Shown: positions 35,983 to 48,784, counted from the first letter of the stretch. The stretch: DNA of 64,000 nt from Tetracladium setigerum (GCA_031472005.1 PZJY01000013.1:496001-560000), one strand, 5' to 3'. Notes: generated from the sequence alone by a model not told the origin. Made by a program: numbers and translations.

Positions 35983-38900
35983 ATGACGGCGCTGGCAGTT
36001 CAACAATCCGGGGCGCATCATCAACAATACAATCCCCGACAATCCCCTCACTCTCCAAACATGTCTGCCGCGCAACAATCGCGCCCGCCGAGCTACAACA
36101 CCTCGGCGGCTGCGCACCTACAGAGACAAGACGCCCCCATGCAGAACGGAACAGTGTCTCTAATGAATCCCCGGCCAGCAGTCAGTAATGATCCAGTCCT
36201 GCCTGTGAATGGACATGGACGTCCAGCTGCGATCACTACCTCCTCAAACGAATCCGCGGCGCAAAGATCGACCTCGGCAAGAGGGGGTCGTCTTCTGGTC
36301 GACCAAACTCAGCACCATATGAATTCGACGGGCCTGCAGATTCATCACAGGATGAGAGCAGCAGGCAGAGGCGACCAGTGAAAAGACGACCAAATCCCCT
36401 TCTGCAGAGGTCAAAGAGCGATTATGGACCGCGAGGCGACGATTCGCAAACAGAAGATGAGTTTCCAGAATGGGGAGCCCGACATGGTTTTGATTTGCAT
36501 TATGAGAGTGCTGACCTTGTCTCGCAACTGGCAAATGTAAGTCTTCTTTCAATTATCGGTGGCAGTCTGGTCTTTCTTTTGGCCGAGCAACAGGTTCCTT
36601 CAGTATTCAACCTCCCACGAGCGTGCCTTCCCAGGGTTTCTGGTGGCACAAGAGCCTTCCACGAGTTGCCCTCCTTCTAAGAACACCATCATCCATTTCA
36701 ATTTTCCACATGGCGACCCAAGGCAAAAGAAGTTCCATTGGGGACGGGGCTTGGTCTCCATGCCCAACAGAGGATGGCGAAGCACCCGAAGGGAAGCTAA
36801 ATGTCGATGGATATGTCGTCCCCATCGATATCGCAACAGATTCCATGAGGAGCATTCTACATAGTGCCGCAGAAATATTCAGTGCGAAGCGACAACGTGC
36901 CTCTCTTACTCGAGACCTTTCTAGCTATCCAGATCCGTTCTATACAGGCAGCGATAAAGTCATTTTAGAGAAGCAACAGACAGCTAACCATCAACAGAAT
37001 TGGTATATGTACTTCACAGACAAACGTCATGAAACAACTGGCAATCCAAAATCCATCGGATTCGAATTACAAGACTGGCGGATGAAGGATCGACTGAAGA
37101 CCGTGTCGGCGGCTTTAGCAATATGTCTGAACATTGGGGTGGAGCCTCCGGATCAATTGAAGACGATACCAGGTGCCAAGATGGAAGCATGGCAGGATCC
37201 CACATCCCCACCAGTCGCGAAAGCACTGGAGATCATTGGCAAGTCTTTGCAGGCACAATATGAGACTCTCGCGATTCGAACAAGATACAAGCAATACCTC
37301 GATCCCTCTGTGGAGGAGACCAAAAAATTCTGCATATCGCTCAGGCGGAACGCGAAGGAAGAGAGGGTACTTTTCCACTACAATGGTCATGGTGTTCCAA
37401 AACCTACCCCGTCGGGAGAGATATGGGTCTTCAATAAGAACTACACCCAATACATCCCAATTTCGCTTTACGACCTGCAAGCATGGCTTCAAGCACCAAC
37501 TTTTTTTGTGTGGGATTGCTCTGATGCTGGAAACATTCTCAGCAATTTCCACCGGTTTGTGGATAAGCATGAAACAGAGGAACAGGAGGCTTTGGAGAAG
37601 AACCCAGAGTATCAAGTTGTGAACTTCAAGCCGTACATTCACCTGGCTGCCTGTGGTGTAAAGGAAAATCTACCAACAAACCCACTTCTGCCAGCAGATG
37701 TTTTTACATCCTGTCTCACCACACCTATCGAGATGGCTCTTTGGTTCTTCGTCTTACAAAATCCTCTTCCATCGCACATTACCCCAGAAAGAGCCAAGAA
37801 GCTTCCAGGTAGACTTCAAGAGCGCAGAACGCCGTTAGGAGAGCTCAACTGGATCTTCACTGCCATTACGGATACCATCGCTTGGACAACACTTCCCCGT
37901 CCTCTCTTCAGAAAATTCTTTCGCCAAGACCTCATGGTTGCTGCTCTCTTCCGCAACTTCCTTCTCTCACAAAGAGTTATGGCGGCTTACGGATGCCATC
38001 CACAGTCCTATCCTGAGCTTCCAGACACACATCAACATCCTCTCTGGGAAAGTTGGGACCTGGCAGTCGAAATGGCGCTTGCCCAATTACCGATGCTGGA
38101 AGAAAAGGAGGCAGGTACCAGACCCGATTATGAATTCCAAAATTCAAGTTTCTTCACCGAGCAACTCACTGCATTTGAGGTGTACTTAGCTCAAGGGGCT
38201 GTTACCCACAAGGCTCCAGATCAACTACCAGTTGTGCTACAAGTCTTGCTCAGTCAACAACATCGTGTTCGAGCACTCATTTTGCTGGGCAAGTTCTTGG
38301 ATATGGGCCCTTGGGCTGTGAATCTAGCTTTGAGCATCGGTATCTTCCCATATGTTCTCAAGCTTCTGCAATCCGCGGCGTCTGAGCTCAAGCCTGTAAT
38401 GGTCTTCATCTGGACTCGGGTTCTTGCTGTTGATATATCCTGTCAACAAGATCTGATCAAAGATAGTGGTTTCAATTACTTCACCTCGATTTTGCAACCT
38501 AGCGAAGGTCTACCTGTGGTCGACAGCCTCGAACACAAAGCTATGTGTGCTTTCATCCTTGCTCAACTTTGCAACGGCTACAAACCAGGGCAAATGGTCT
38601 GCAATCAAACAGATATCATGCTGTATTGTTTAGTGCACATTCAGAACCAAGAAAACCCTCTGTTGCGACAATGGGCGTGTTTGTGTATCAGTCAATTATG
38701 GAGCGATATGCCAGAAGCTAAATGGCGAGGTATTAGAGAGAATGCTCTTGGAAAACTCTCGGTACTAGTTCGCGATGTCTGTTGCGAAGTTAGAGCTGCC
38801 TTCTTGTACTCTATGACTACCTTCTTGGGCATTCCAGAGCTCACTGACGAGGTTGCTCGACATGAAGAGAACATCTCATGGACTGTGATTGAAATGGCAA

Positions 38901-40874
38901 ACGATGGAAATGCCATGGTTCGTAAGGAGCTCCTGGTGTACTTCTCGAAGTTCGTCAAACGCTATGAAACAAAGTTCTGGGTTGCAGCATATGAGCAACT
39001 ATGCGAGGAGAGAGATTATCGCAGGTCTCCACCTCCAAATGATGGAAGAGACCACAAAATGGGTTTGCATTACGCTACCAGCGACAACCGAAATCCCGAC
39101 GGGACTGTGAAGGCATCAGCTCATGGAGTAGCGCATAACTCTGTTTACGCGGCTGTCTGGAAGCATGTTCTCATCATGGCTGTCGATCCTCACCCTGAGG
39201 TTCAAAGAAATGCAACCATTGTCGTCGATTATGTTCATGGCTCCATGCTACATTCTCCCATTGGGCCTGCCACCTTGACCCTAATGGATGAGATTAATCG
39301 TCGACTTGCTAAAGCCACCGCCGCCGCACATTCAGATCTTCGGCCCAGCACCCCTGTTCGTCAAAATTCAACGTCATCAACCACAGCCTCTCAGCCCGGA
39401 CTTCTAAAACGCACAGCTAGCTATTTGTTCACCACCCTACCATTCGGAAACAGTGCTGATTCATCACCTGCGGACACTCTTGGTAAAAATACACCAAGAT
39501 CGCCAGCACAACGAAGTCCACTCCCTCCACGGAGTAGGCTTCCAACAGATTTCAATCCTCCACCAGAACAGAATGATACCGTCACCCCAGGCACGTACCA
39601 CGCTGCCAAAGAGCCAAATTCAGGCAACTTCGAGTCTCGTGACATGTCCGTTGTGCCTAAAATCCCCCTGGAGAGCACCTTCCTCGAGTGGTCCATAGAA
39701 TATTTCCGAGAACCACAGATGAAGCCAAGCGAGGCCGAAGAACCAGGATCAACAGATTATAATGAGCGTCTTTGGCGTAGGTCTAGAAATGAGGCTATCC
39801 TGAGAGAAACCCAGCCACAAAAGGAGACTGCACGTGCAGGAAGCTGGAAAACCACTGCTGGCAACTGGAACAACCAAAGCCAGCCCTCCAAGATGACATT
39901 TCATCAATTTGAGGATCATCTTGCTGTCTCAGACGACAAAGACACGATTTGTATTTGGGACTGGAAGAAAACAGAGCAATTGAGCCGATTTTCCAATGGA
40001 AATCCCGAGGGTTCCAAAATCAGCGATCTCCAATTTATTAACGAAGATGACCAAGCCTTTCTGCTCACTGGTTCATCCGATGGGGTGATTCGCATCTATC
40101 GCAACTATGATTCTGACAAAAAGATCGAGGTTGCCTCTGCATGGCGCGCATTGACACATCTTGTGCCGAGCAACGTTAACTCTGGAATGGTCTTTGATTG
40201 GCAACAAGTATCTGGCAAGTTACTTGTCGCTGGAGATGTGAAGGTCATTCGCGTTTGGGCTGCGGCGGCTGAACGATGCCTTGTTGATATTAATGCACGA
40301 TCCGGATCATGTGTTACCTCTATCACATCAGACCAGATGACTGGCAACGTCTTCGTTGCTGGTTTTGGGGATGGCGCTATCAGAGTGTTTGACGCTCGAA
40401 ACCGACCACAAGAAGCAATGGTGAGAAAATGGAAAGATGAAAATGATAGAGTCTGGATCAAGAATGTGCATATGCAACGTGGGGGACAGAGGGAGCTTGT
40501 CTCTGCAAGTCGCAATGGTAAGGTCAAGCTTTGGGATATTCGCATGGAGAAACCTTTGCATGTTATCCGTACCACCAACGACACTCTACGGACCGCCAGT
40601 GTGCATGAACATCTTCCAGTTCTTGCAGTGTAAGTCACATTACCCATCCTTGCGTGTCTGACATCTTACTAATTTCCTTAGTGGAACCGGCAATCGTGCC
40701 GTCAAAGTCTTCAACTTTGAAGGAAAGGAGCTCTCTCGAGTTGAGCCACCTGTTTCCTTTCTCCATCGGCAAACTCCAATTGCTGCCACCGCATTCCATC
40801 CTCATCGCATGATGCTTGCCTGTGCCACCAGAGGAGACAATTACGTTCATCTCTACACCTGCGTGGATAAATAG
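35983..40874 (+). CDS. KOG1: Raptor / Kog1, TORC1 subunit (one-base frame break in exon 1)
   Basis: Exons: 35983-36536, 36998-40629 and 40682-40874 (about 1459 residues). The first 185 residues are disordered and Gln/Ser-rich. The raptor N-terminal conserved domain starts at WYMYFTDKRHETTGNP and contains FHYNGHGVPKPT (about 311) and VWDCSDAG (about 356), the His and Cys positions of the caspase-like fold. HEAT-type helices follow (IRENALGKLSVLVRDVC and others), then a C-terminal WD40 propeller (from about 1150: HLAVSDDKDTICIWDW, VKLWDIRMEKPL). Raptor presents substrates to TOR kinase in TORC1. In exon 1 the run of five G (36283-36287) needs one more base to continue into SSSGRPNSAPYEFDG. Exon 1 is 554 nt, one short. 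The 461-nt first intron ends GCTAACC...CAACAG. Confidence 0.85.
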
Positions 40875-41837
40875 CCAGGTCTTGGCCTTTCCGCGTAAAT
40901 TGGAGCGGGCCATTGGTGTGTACAATATTCGACAGGGAGATCATAGGGGCGCATATCAATCAAAAATGGCGCAAATCAAACTAAGGAGCAGAACTAACGG
41001 TGTGTCGTCTGGATGAGACTTTTGCTGTGTTGTCGTCAAGGCGTATTATTGGCTGGTGGAAACGATACGGGGTTATATTTGAGACAATGGGTGGATTATA
41101 CCAAAACCAAATTTTCGAGAGCTGCTTTTTTCTTCTTCTTTAAACTCGGCTTACATGTGGTTTTATTATGCATTGCGAGGAGGGTGGGGGATTTGATTTG
41201 GGGCGTTTTTTTTCTTCTCTTAAATTCGTGCAATACAGATAAGCAAAGGTCTCATCAATCAGAGCTTACTAGAAAGATGAGAGAGGATTGTTTGACACGG
41301 GGTTGGTGGTGGAATGGGTACTCTCTTTTCGTAGGTATCCTCTTGTATGGGTGGGTGGCTCCTCTCGGTGTTAATGATAATGGAATCTCTGTGATTATTT
41401 TCTACCTAGAGAGGGTCCCTCTTTTCATATGTCGCTACATACCTGAGTACCTACAGTAAGCACAGATTATTGTCCAAAACCAAGAGAGATAGAGAGCTGG
41501 TGCCAAGATTCCAACTCCTGCCCCCTCCCAAGGTATGGGGCTTTACAGCTAATATCGTCATGGGGCATGAGAATATCTTGGTGCCAGTTAATAGAGCTGC
41601 AATCTATGAGATTTCTCCAATTATCCAAGCCATGAGGCTTTTTGGCATTACTTTCACGCAGGCATTACTGTGCGATGCTGTACAGGTAGATCATCTCTTG
41701 AGATCTTACTTAATTGTTGCTGCTTCCATTCTTCTTGCTCTTGCACTTTTGTCAGTGTTCGAATTATTCAGTTCTTGAACTTCGAGCCAACATTCATTCG
41801 ATTTTAGGGGAAGTTTAACTAACAGAAATCATCAAAG
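40875..41837. other. Intergenic
   Basis: 3' flank of raptor and 5' flank of a HET remnant. Frames at 41013-41459 and 41470-41778 have no motif and are taken as chance. Confidence 0.45.
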
Positions 41838-43160
41838 ATGGCCAATCAAGGTAAGATCTTGAGACGTGCAAACCTCAAACTTCGAATTAATTATTTCTTC
41901 ATTGACAGGGCCTCCAGTTTCCTTAGATATTATCAGTCCTACCACTCCGTGCGTTTTATCCAATAATATGGCAGGTGAGGAAAAGCTAATACAGGAGTTT
42001 TGGGGCTCTGTGTATGCGGCGTCCAGGGAATGTCCATTCTGTAAGCTAGTCCTTGATATTTGGAAATATGAGATGAACGAGGATTGGCGGCAAGGCTTCG
42101 AGATGGTCCATTATCAGGGTCTATTTGTCGACCTTCGATGGGTGAGCGAAGGTCCAGTCGAGATTGAGTTCATGAATCCAAAGACTGATCAGCCGCCGCC
42201 CCGAGCTGAAATGAGATCAAGGACTTTTGCGATTTACAATCCTTCTGGTATGGTTCTATGCTTCCAAAGACACTGTATTCTGCTAATTCAATGTTCTAGA
42301 CGAAGTAATTGGCGAATGGACCTCTCTGGGTGTGTCCAAAAAGTAAGTCTCACTCACAAGAGATTCTACCATCATGGATTCGATTCGTCCGAAAAGCCAT
42401 CCATGACTGTGTTGGTCATCAGAAATTCTCAGACAATGACACCAAAAACGATACAGGCTATGAGGGGTACGAATGCGCAATTACAGACGACTGCTCTAGC
42501 AACGAGCACTGCGGAGGTCACAAAGAGTGCTGCGATATCTCTCCCTCAAATACTACTGGCATCCTGCCAACTCGATTGGTTCGGATACTCGAAGATAATC
42601 TGATCCTTATCGAGACCAAAAACCACCCTGACATCACACGATACGTGACTTTAAGTCATAGTTGGAGGGTGCCCAAGGGGTCGTCAAAAGAGTCGTCTGA
42701 AGAACAGCCAAAAGTGATTAGTCTCACAACAACCACCGAAAATCACGCCGAGCTCAAGGAAAGGATTGAGTGGAATGAATTGCAGCCAACTTTTCAAAAT
42801 GGTATTACCGTCTGTCGTCTCTTGGGTTTTAAGCACATTTGAATAGACTCACTCTGTATCATACAAAGTGGCACGGATTTTGATTCGGCACTTGAATATA
42901 GCAAGATGTGCGACCACTACGGAAACTCGTACTTAACAATATATGGTGTATGTTCTGCCGCTGGCGAGGTGCCTTTTCTGGATGGGTCCAGCGCGAAAGA
43001 TGTTTATGGATTTGAACCAGAAGACATACCATTCAACAATCAAAGTGCAGTTCGGGTACGGCGTCTCGAAGAGGTGAATCTCAATGGTTTCCACCTACCC
43101 GACCGCGTCGGAATTCCCATAGACTCAGGATTAACTTTCCTTTTCGCTGGTTCCGTTTGA
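41838..43160 (+). pseudogene. HET-domain gene remnant, N-terminal half
   Basis: The start is MANQ (41838), with an intron 41851-41908 and a second intron 42248-42300. The N-terminal Cys pair (ECPFCKLVLDIW) and the HET core are recognisable: TRYVTLSHSWR, then LTTTTENHAELKERI, TFQNGITVCRLLGFKHI, IDSLCIIQ and CDHYGNSYLTIYG. A one-frame slip lies near 42345. A TGA at 42840-42842 replaces the Trp of the HET motif IWIDSLCIIQ. The coding resemblance stops near 43160, before the RGWxxQE motif, and a TGAGC-rich repeat follows. HET proteins trigger cell death on fusion of unlike hyphae; this copy cannot make a full protein as read. The missing half resembles 50547-51565. Confidence 0.7.
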
Positions 43161-43184
43161 GTCTCCGGACGTGAGCAACTGCTA

Positions 43185-43262
43185 ATTTAGCCTGAGCTAA
43201 GGGTGAGCATACCTGAGCCTAGCCTGAGCAGAGCCTGAATTAGCCTGCGCGCCATGAAGTAG
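43185..43262 (+). repeat. Dispersed TGAGC-rich repeat, copy C
   Basis: Contains TGAGCTAAGGGTGAGCA followed by repeated CCTGAGC words (four TGAGC in 50 nt). Related to 1590-1680 and 50480-50545. It starts right where the HET coding resemblance ends. Confidence 0.45.
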
Positions 43263-46042
43263 AACCCATTTTGGCCTCTTGTATGCCCCGACTATAGTTT
43301 CCTTGCCGGACTCTGCCCGGGAATCACTCTCTGTTCCCTTACAAGGGTTCTTGCTACAACAGATTTTTGGGCCCCTTCTACGAAAATACATGTGACTGAG
43401 GATTCAGCCTCATAATTTATGGAACAACATCATTCACCGTCACCGTACTTTAAACATATGATGCCTATCTGCTGGCAATTGTCTAACTTGCTTATTGTAA
43501 CCCGCACTTGCACACTGCTCCGCTATGAATGTTTTCGTATAGCTGTCAGCTAGGTACTGGTAGATCTATGCAAGATAAGATCGCATCAGCTGCGTATGAT
43601 TAAGCAGAGGAGGAGAGTCACTAGACCTTGGATTTCTAGTAGGCATCAATCAGCTAATCCTGCACTATCCTTTGCATGAATCTCCTTACGCCTGTGGACC
43701 TTGACATGAATCTAGGAGAGTCATGCAAATCCTGCCAAGGCAGTATTGGAAGATACGTCAGCTCTATGCTTTGCAGATCGTGCTGATGAGCTAATGTGTG
43801 CATGAAGATGTGAGGTGGAGTTTGCTGCCTACTTTACGCTTCTTATCTCTCGCTCCATCGCGTGACCCAGGTGTTGTTTAGGGGATCTACAGCTAAGAGC
43901 CAAGTATAACATTTTACCGATTGGCCGACGCTTTGGAGTACTTCAAACGAGCCCGTGTTGCAGAGATCCAATTGCTTTGGGCAATCAAGACGGTTTTCCA
44001 TTCCGGGGGTGCCGAGTTGATGCTAAACTCAAGAAAAGGCGGCTCCATGTAGACATCGGTCAAATTGTCGCGGGGTTGGCAGTTGGAAACGATTTTTGGG
44101 TAAGTTTCTCGTGCTTGATTTAGGAGTTCCAGATTCAATACTGAATCGCGGAACTGGACGACTTTCGGCAGCTGACCAACGTCGCGGTGCTACGATATAG
44201 CTGCTCCTAGCCTGTACAAGCGTAGAAGAGACAGGACTCCCAATAATGCTTGCAGCAGCACGATTACAGTTGTCCTTCATAATACATTCATGCCGGCGGA
44301 CAAAATTGGTAATGTGATATGTAGATAATTCAATACTCTCTGCATTAACTTCATATCGAGAGATATCCATTGGGCAAAAGTTGTAAGTGCCTGAGGTTGT
44401 GGCCTAGCCAGGAAGAGGATTTGATGGTGAGAGGAGTTGATATAAGCTCTGGCGGATAGAAGGCTTATAGTTAATCCGCTCCGTATCACGTGAATTGAAG
44501 GGTATGTTAAGATGTTACGTGGCTCTGATATTCATTGGAAGGATTTCATCCCTCCTCACCGAATTGTCCCCGTTTGTTCCACCTCGCCTCCCCCTCCCCC
44601 AGCTCTCCCTGGCCTCGGACCTCTCTTAATCGGATCGATGGAAAGAAAACACGAATGAGTTTATCGGCTTCTTCACTCGTATTGGCGTTTTGGGAAAGCG
44701 AGCGAGTCACCCCCTTTGTGGAACGTCCTAGTCGAATACCACTGTCGAATTTGAATTTACATGGATCATGACAAAATATTGGATATCGGACCACTATTCC
44801 TACCACGGCCATAAGAACATATAATTGTTATTGATAGTCCAAAAGTACCCGCAGGCATCCCCTTGAGATGTGAGCGGGCCAAAGAGAAGGTAAGGTGATG
44901 AATTTGGAGGAGCATTGTTGTATATACTATTATAGCTCCATAGCCTCGTAAGTCTATCACATTCATCATCACCATCCTCACATTCGTTCGCTCTGAATCG
45001 ATCTAGCTCCTTGAGTGAAATTGACAATGGCGTCCGTGGTGAGAAACATGACATGACGTTAACCCAGATACTAGAAATTGACATGGACAATCTCGACTTG
45101 CAGCTGCTCCTGTCCTCCTCCTCATACGTGACGTAAGAAGATGCTGGGTATGGTGGGTACTGTATCTCTGGATGGCGCAGCGCCGTCTCTTGAAGACTCG
45201 TCCACCACATCGTCTCTCGAGAATCCTCCTCCTTGGCACGTACGGACCTGGTGACCATGACGTACATCTCCACGCCAAGCGCGACAGAGGAAGTTGATAT
45301 CCCATCAATACATGGGTCGGGCAAGGAGGGCTTGAGAGGACAGTTGAGAGGGCGAGAGAATCAGACGAGCGGAATGGAAATCAGAGGAGGCCGAGCAGGA
45401 TGCGAATATTCGTGGTGCAGACGGCGTTTCTCCCTCTTCTGCTCTCTCTTCGAGTCTAACATCCTCGGTGTTTACAAGCCTGCCCGCTCTTGCACAAGTA
45501 TACTCGTCCGGTTGACGTCAGTGAGGATGGCCGAGTGGATGGCAATGTTACTTTGGACGACTTGGAGGAATCGCTGGGCTTGAATCCTTTGGCTCATCCT
45601 AGGGAATATGTCACAGAATACAGACGTGCCCAGGCATGTGAAGCGAAGTTGCTTAGTCAAACCACAGTTACCCTATTAAGAAATTTACTTTATATGACAC
45701 TTCAAAAAGTCATGCATAGTATGACTTTTTAAGCGTTATAACTTTTAACAAGGAAAAATTAGGGTTTTAAAGCTAGTTATTTATGTCGCTATAATGGATC
45801 CGAGCTATTGAGGGCACGGCTTCTGAGCGGGAGATCGATCATGAAATTATCCATACAATAACCATGTTCAACAAGCACCCAAGCCGGGAATTCACCCTCT
45901 AAGCCGCCGGGCGCTGCGCCGCTGGGATCGATGTTCCTGGCGCCCGCCCCGTGCCGCAGAATGGCGTGGGATCCACTCCCATTTTCCACAATCGTACGAT
46001 TGTTAATAAACTGTAGGATTCTGTTGCAGTCTGGCGAAGTGC
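43263..46042. other. Decayed stretch, no intact gene
   Basis: Mixed AT-rich and unique DNA. Two spots look like worn coding sequence without a recognised family: minus strand 43914-44138 (LLNQARETYPKIV, EWKTVLIAQSNW) and plus strand 45490-45660 (VDVSEDGRVDGNVTLDDLEE, HPREYVTEYRR). The end of the latter runs into AT-rich repeat DNA with a perfect hairpin (45704-45730). Confidence 0.4.
45704..45730. repeat. Perfect 10-bp inverted repeat with 7-nt loop
   Basis: AAAAAGTCAT, then GCATAGT, then ATGACTTTTT. It could be the end of a small inverted-repeat element; there is no coding context. Confidence 0.5.
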
Positions 46043-46260
46043 TTGACGCCTATAGTGAGAACGGTGGAGGTCAGGTTCAATTCGAAAGCTGGGGAGGATA
46101 AGATCTTTAGGATATATTTTAGTATGAAGAGTGATCCAGGAGGGGAAGATGACGAGGACAAGGATGACAAGAGTGAAGAAACTCTACTAATGCCATGGGG
46201 AAACGGGAAGTTCGTAGCCCTCAGTCACTGCTAGGGGCCCGGCGGTTTGTCAGATACAAA
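46043..46260 (+). pseudogene. Short HET-domain remnant
   Basis: A frame ending GKFVALSHC is followed by TAG and then GPGG. In intact HET domains this motif is ALSHCWG, so the stop (46232-46234) sits on the conserved Trp. The preceding EDKIFRIYFSMKSD and an acidic linker fit the region before a HET domain. Nothing recognisable follows, so only this fragment is left. The call rests on one short motif. Confidence 0.4.
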
Positions 46261-46653
46261 GGATAGCAGGTAAAACCAGGCAGAATGGAGTATGTACTGC
46301 ATGAAATGTTGAATATCTACAGCACTATCTTGTTTTATAATATTGTCAACGAATGTGGTTCTCTAGCTACCCCCGGCGAATCTTCCCAACCTCACATGCC
46401 TATTCACGTCGTCCTATCGCTCACCCTGGCCCTAATCTCGCTGTAATCCCTAACATCCCCCTTAACCCTAAGTCTCTCGCGATTTTCACCCTCTTAATAA
46501 TCGCCTTGAGATTGCAACCTGAATTTAGCAGCACATTGTTGCGCAGTACAAAAGGCTTAAAGAGAACTTTCAGTTAGCCCCCGCCACCGGATTCAGCACC
46601 TTGAAAAGGATATCATGAAGATAAGAACCAAGATACATAGAACTTTAACTTAC

Positions 46654-46850
46654 CAGCCATAAACGGTCCCTGAGTGTTGCGACGAACAAGCAGGGCTAGC
46701 ATAGCAGTCGATGCAGGAATCGTAGAGGCAGGATCCTGAGGCAAGCTGCGCTTCATAAATGGCCTTGCCCTCCTCTGGAGTAAGTGCAAGGGTAGTAGTT
46801 GCGTGGAGAGCCAAGACAGAGAAGCTGAGGATAGAAGAGATGGCGACCAT
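46654..46850 (-). CDS. Small secreted cysteine-containing protein
   Basis: The start is MVAISSILSFSVLALHATTT (46850), a clear signal peptide cut after about residue 22. The short mature part has four closely spaced Cys (SGSCLYDSCIDCYASPACSS). The frame reaches GGCTG|GTAAGT at 46653, a strong splice donor, so the last codons are in a second exon whose acceptor I cannot fix. One option adds only Cys then a stop; another, ending GCTAACTGAAAG, opens a longer tail. It sits alone inside the repeat-rich HET graveyard, a common place for effector genes. No family recognised. Confidence 0.55.
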
Positions 46851-48784
46851 GGTGAGAGGTGGTTATGGGTTCGTGGAGGATATAAAGTTTTTTTCTTTGA
46901 AGGAATAGTAAGATGTAAAGTTAGGTAACAGGGAGTGTGATGGTTAGCAGTAAGAGTGGCATCTTTGTGAGCAAGAGAGCCTCCTTTTATACTAGAAATT
47001 GATCAAGGGTGCTCAATGTCTTTACGTGACACTATGTGCTCTCGTCTGGGCCTCTGCCAGGATAATTAGCCTTTTACTTGTTTGCTATCAAACCCCTCAG
47101 CTTGGCTATGTCCTTTATCGTCACATTAAGACTTGGCAGCAGCTTCGAAGTCTTCGTAGTAGCAGCAGGATCTATATTGGCGGAGGCACGATTGGTGCTT
47201 AGGGAAGGTGCGTTCGGAGGACGCACCCCATCCCGCCCATCATCTTTATCCGTAGCATAGGTAGATAGATACAACGCATGATACATCCTCTATTTCTCGT
47301 TTTACGTTTACATTCACGTACGTTCCTTATAGGCCTTGCCCCATAACAACTGGCCTGGCTCCCCGCCCTCACCTCCTCGAAGGGCGTTCCCCCCTTCATT
47401 TCTTAGTTAGTCAATCAAGATTATCATTTTTGCCCCTCATACCTACCTATAGTATAATCCATGGAGGTCTTGGAAACCCATATAGCAAGCGCTATTCCCG
47501 ATTGAGATTAATTATCTAAAGAAAAAGCCTCCCGGGAGGTTAAGCGAGATAATTATATATTATATTTAGTAACTCCATCAATTCCCTATCCCATGGAGTA
47601 CCGTAAAGAATATCCATGGTTTTTCGAACTTGATAAACCACCCATGGGGTGGCGTGGGGCGGATATCCATGGTGTTTCATGGGTTTAGGGCGCAGCCTAA
47701 TTACACCTTTATAGGCTGTTATGGGGCAGAGCCCAGAACGGAACACGTACGAGTGGAACGAAGTGATGAGATATCTCAAAAACCACACCACAGGGTAAAG
47801 TCCCAGTGGAGGGGTACGTACCCCCCGAAAACCACCCTATGGGGTTCCAGGCCGCAGCCTAGGTGTAATTGGATCAGTTGTTATTGTTAAAAGTCTTTGT
47901 AACAGCAGGGTCTATAAAGGTGTAATCGGATCAGTTGTTATTATCAGTTTAGATAAGCTTATTTCTACACGATATCTCAATTAAGGTCAAGTACAAAGAG
48001 CTGGGATAAGACGGGAAGTTAAAGCTTCGATTTCTGGTCAGAGGATGGGCTTAAAGGGGTAGTGGTAAGTTGTTATTGTTAGCTCATATAAGACAATTGC
48101 AATACGAATTACTTGGTTAAACTTTTGATAGAAATATGTTTAGATTACTTATACTTCTTCTGTCGTCCAATTATATATTCTATAGCGCCCGCTTATAGGG
48201 TCATATATGCAAGAAAGCACTTGAATACGATAAGAACATCGCAAGGACCTCTTATATATAAGTATCTAATAAGTCTGATGGGTTTATTGTGAGCAGGGCT
48301 GGACTAGGCGGTGGTCTCTCGTCATGCAAAGAGAACAGAGTTGAAGGAGTAAACAATGCAAGGCCAGCGGTTAATATAATAAGCTCCCGCTCAACGCACA
48401 GATTCTGGCCTCCTAAATGTGATCTAGTAACTTGCTATTTGATCTTTGGGCCCGTGGGATTAAGTACGGGCGAATCGAGACTGACAGGACATGAGAAGTT
48501 CTTCGGAACTAATGACGCCACCAGTTTTTGACGAAATTAAATTACTGCTTGCCCACCACCCAATTAATGAGATTGCTTGCACCGTCCAATCATTAAAGTG
48601 TATAGCCTTAACATATCAGGGCACCTAGTGCCAAGCAGGTTTACTCAGTGTGGCTCTGAATTCTTTGATAGCTTCGATGAACTGAGTTCGGGGATGCACG
48701 GGAATTTTGCGATCTTCCTTAGATTTGCGAACGCCGTTGGAACTATCCTTGTCGCTGACTCTATCGGCCTGAACAGGTAATAAT
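46851..48784. other. Transposon-like decayed DNA
   Basis: No gene. Related words recur: AGTCTTCGTAGTAGCAGCAGG at 47149-47169 and a similar AGTCTTTGTAACAGCAGGGTCTATA at 47892. A 25-nt direct repeat (47861-47885 and 47918-47942) and an inverted repeat (47700-47714 and 47912-47926) are present. The strand is rich in TA. Confidence 0.45.
47700..47926. repeat. Inverted-repeat-bounded segment (about 227 bp)
   Basis: ATTACACCTTTATAG at 47700-47714 is the reverse complement of CTATAAAGGTGTAAT at 47912-47926. Both arms are next to GCAGCCTA or GATCAGTTG words that recur nearby. It may be a fragment of a foldback element. Confidence 0.4.

Noticed and set aside
6915..36290. Programmed frameshifting as the cause of the eight frame breaks
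   Set aside because: The sites share no slippery heptamer or stimulatory structure, and occur in unrelated genes; homopolymer error is simpler.
46023..46090. tRNA-like A-box (TGGCGAAGTG) and B-box (GGTTCAATTC) words
   Set aside because: The acceptor arms do not pair and the stretch is better explained as part of a HET remnant.
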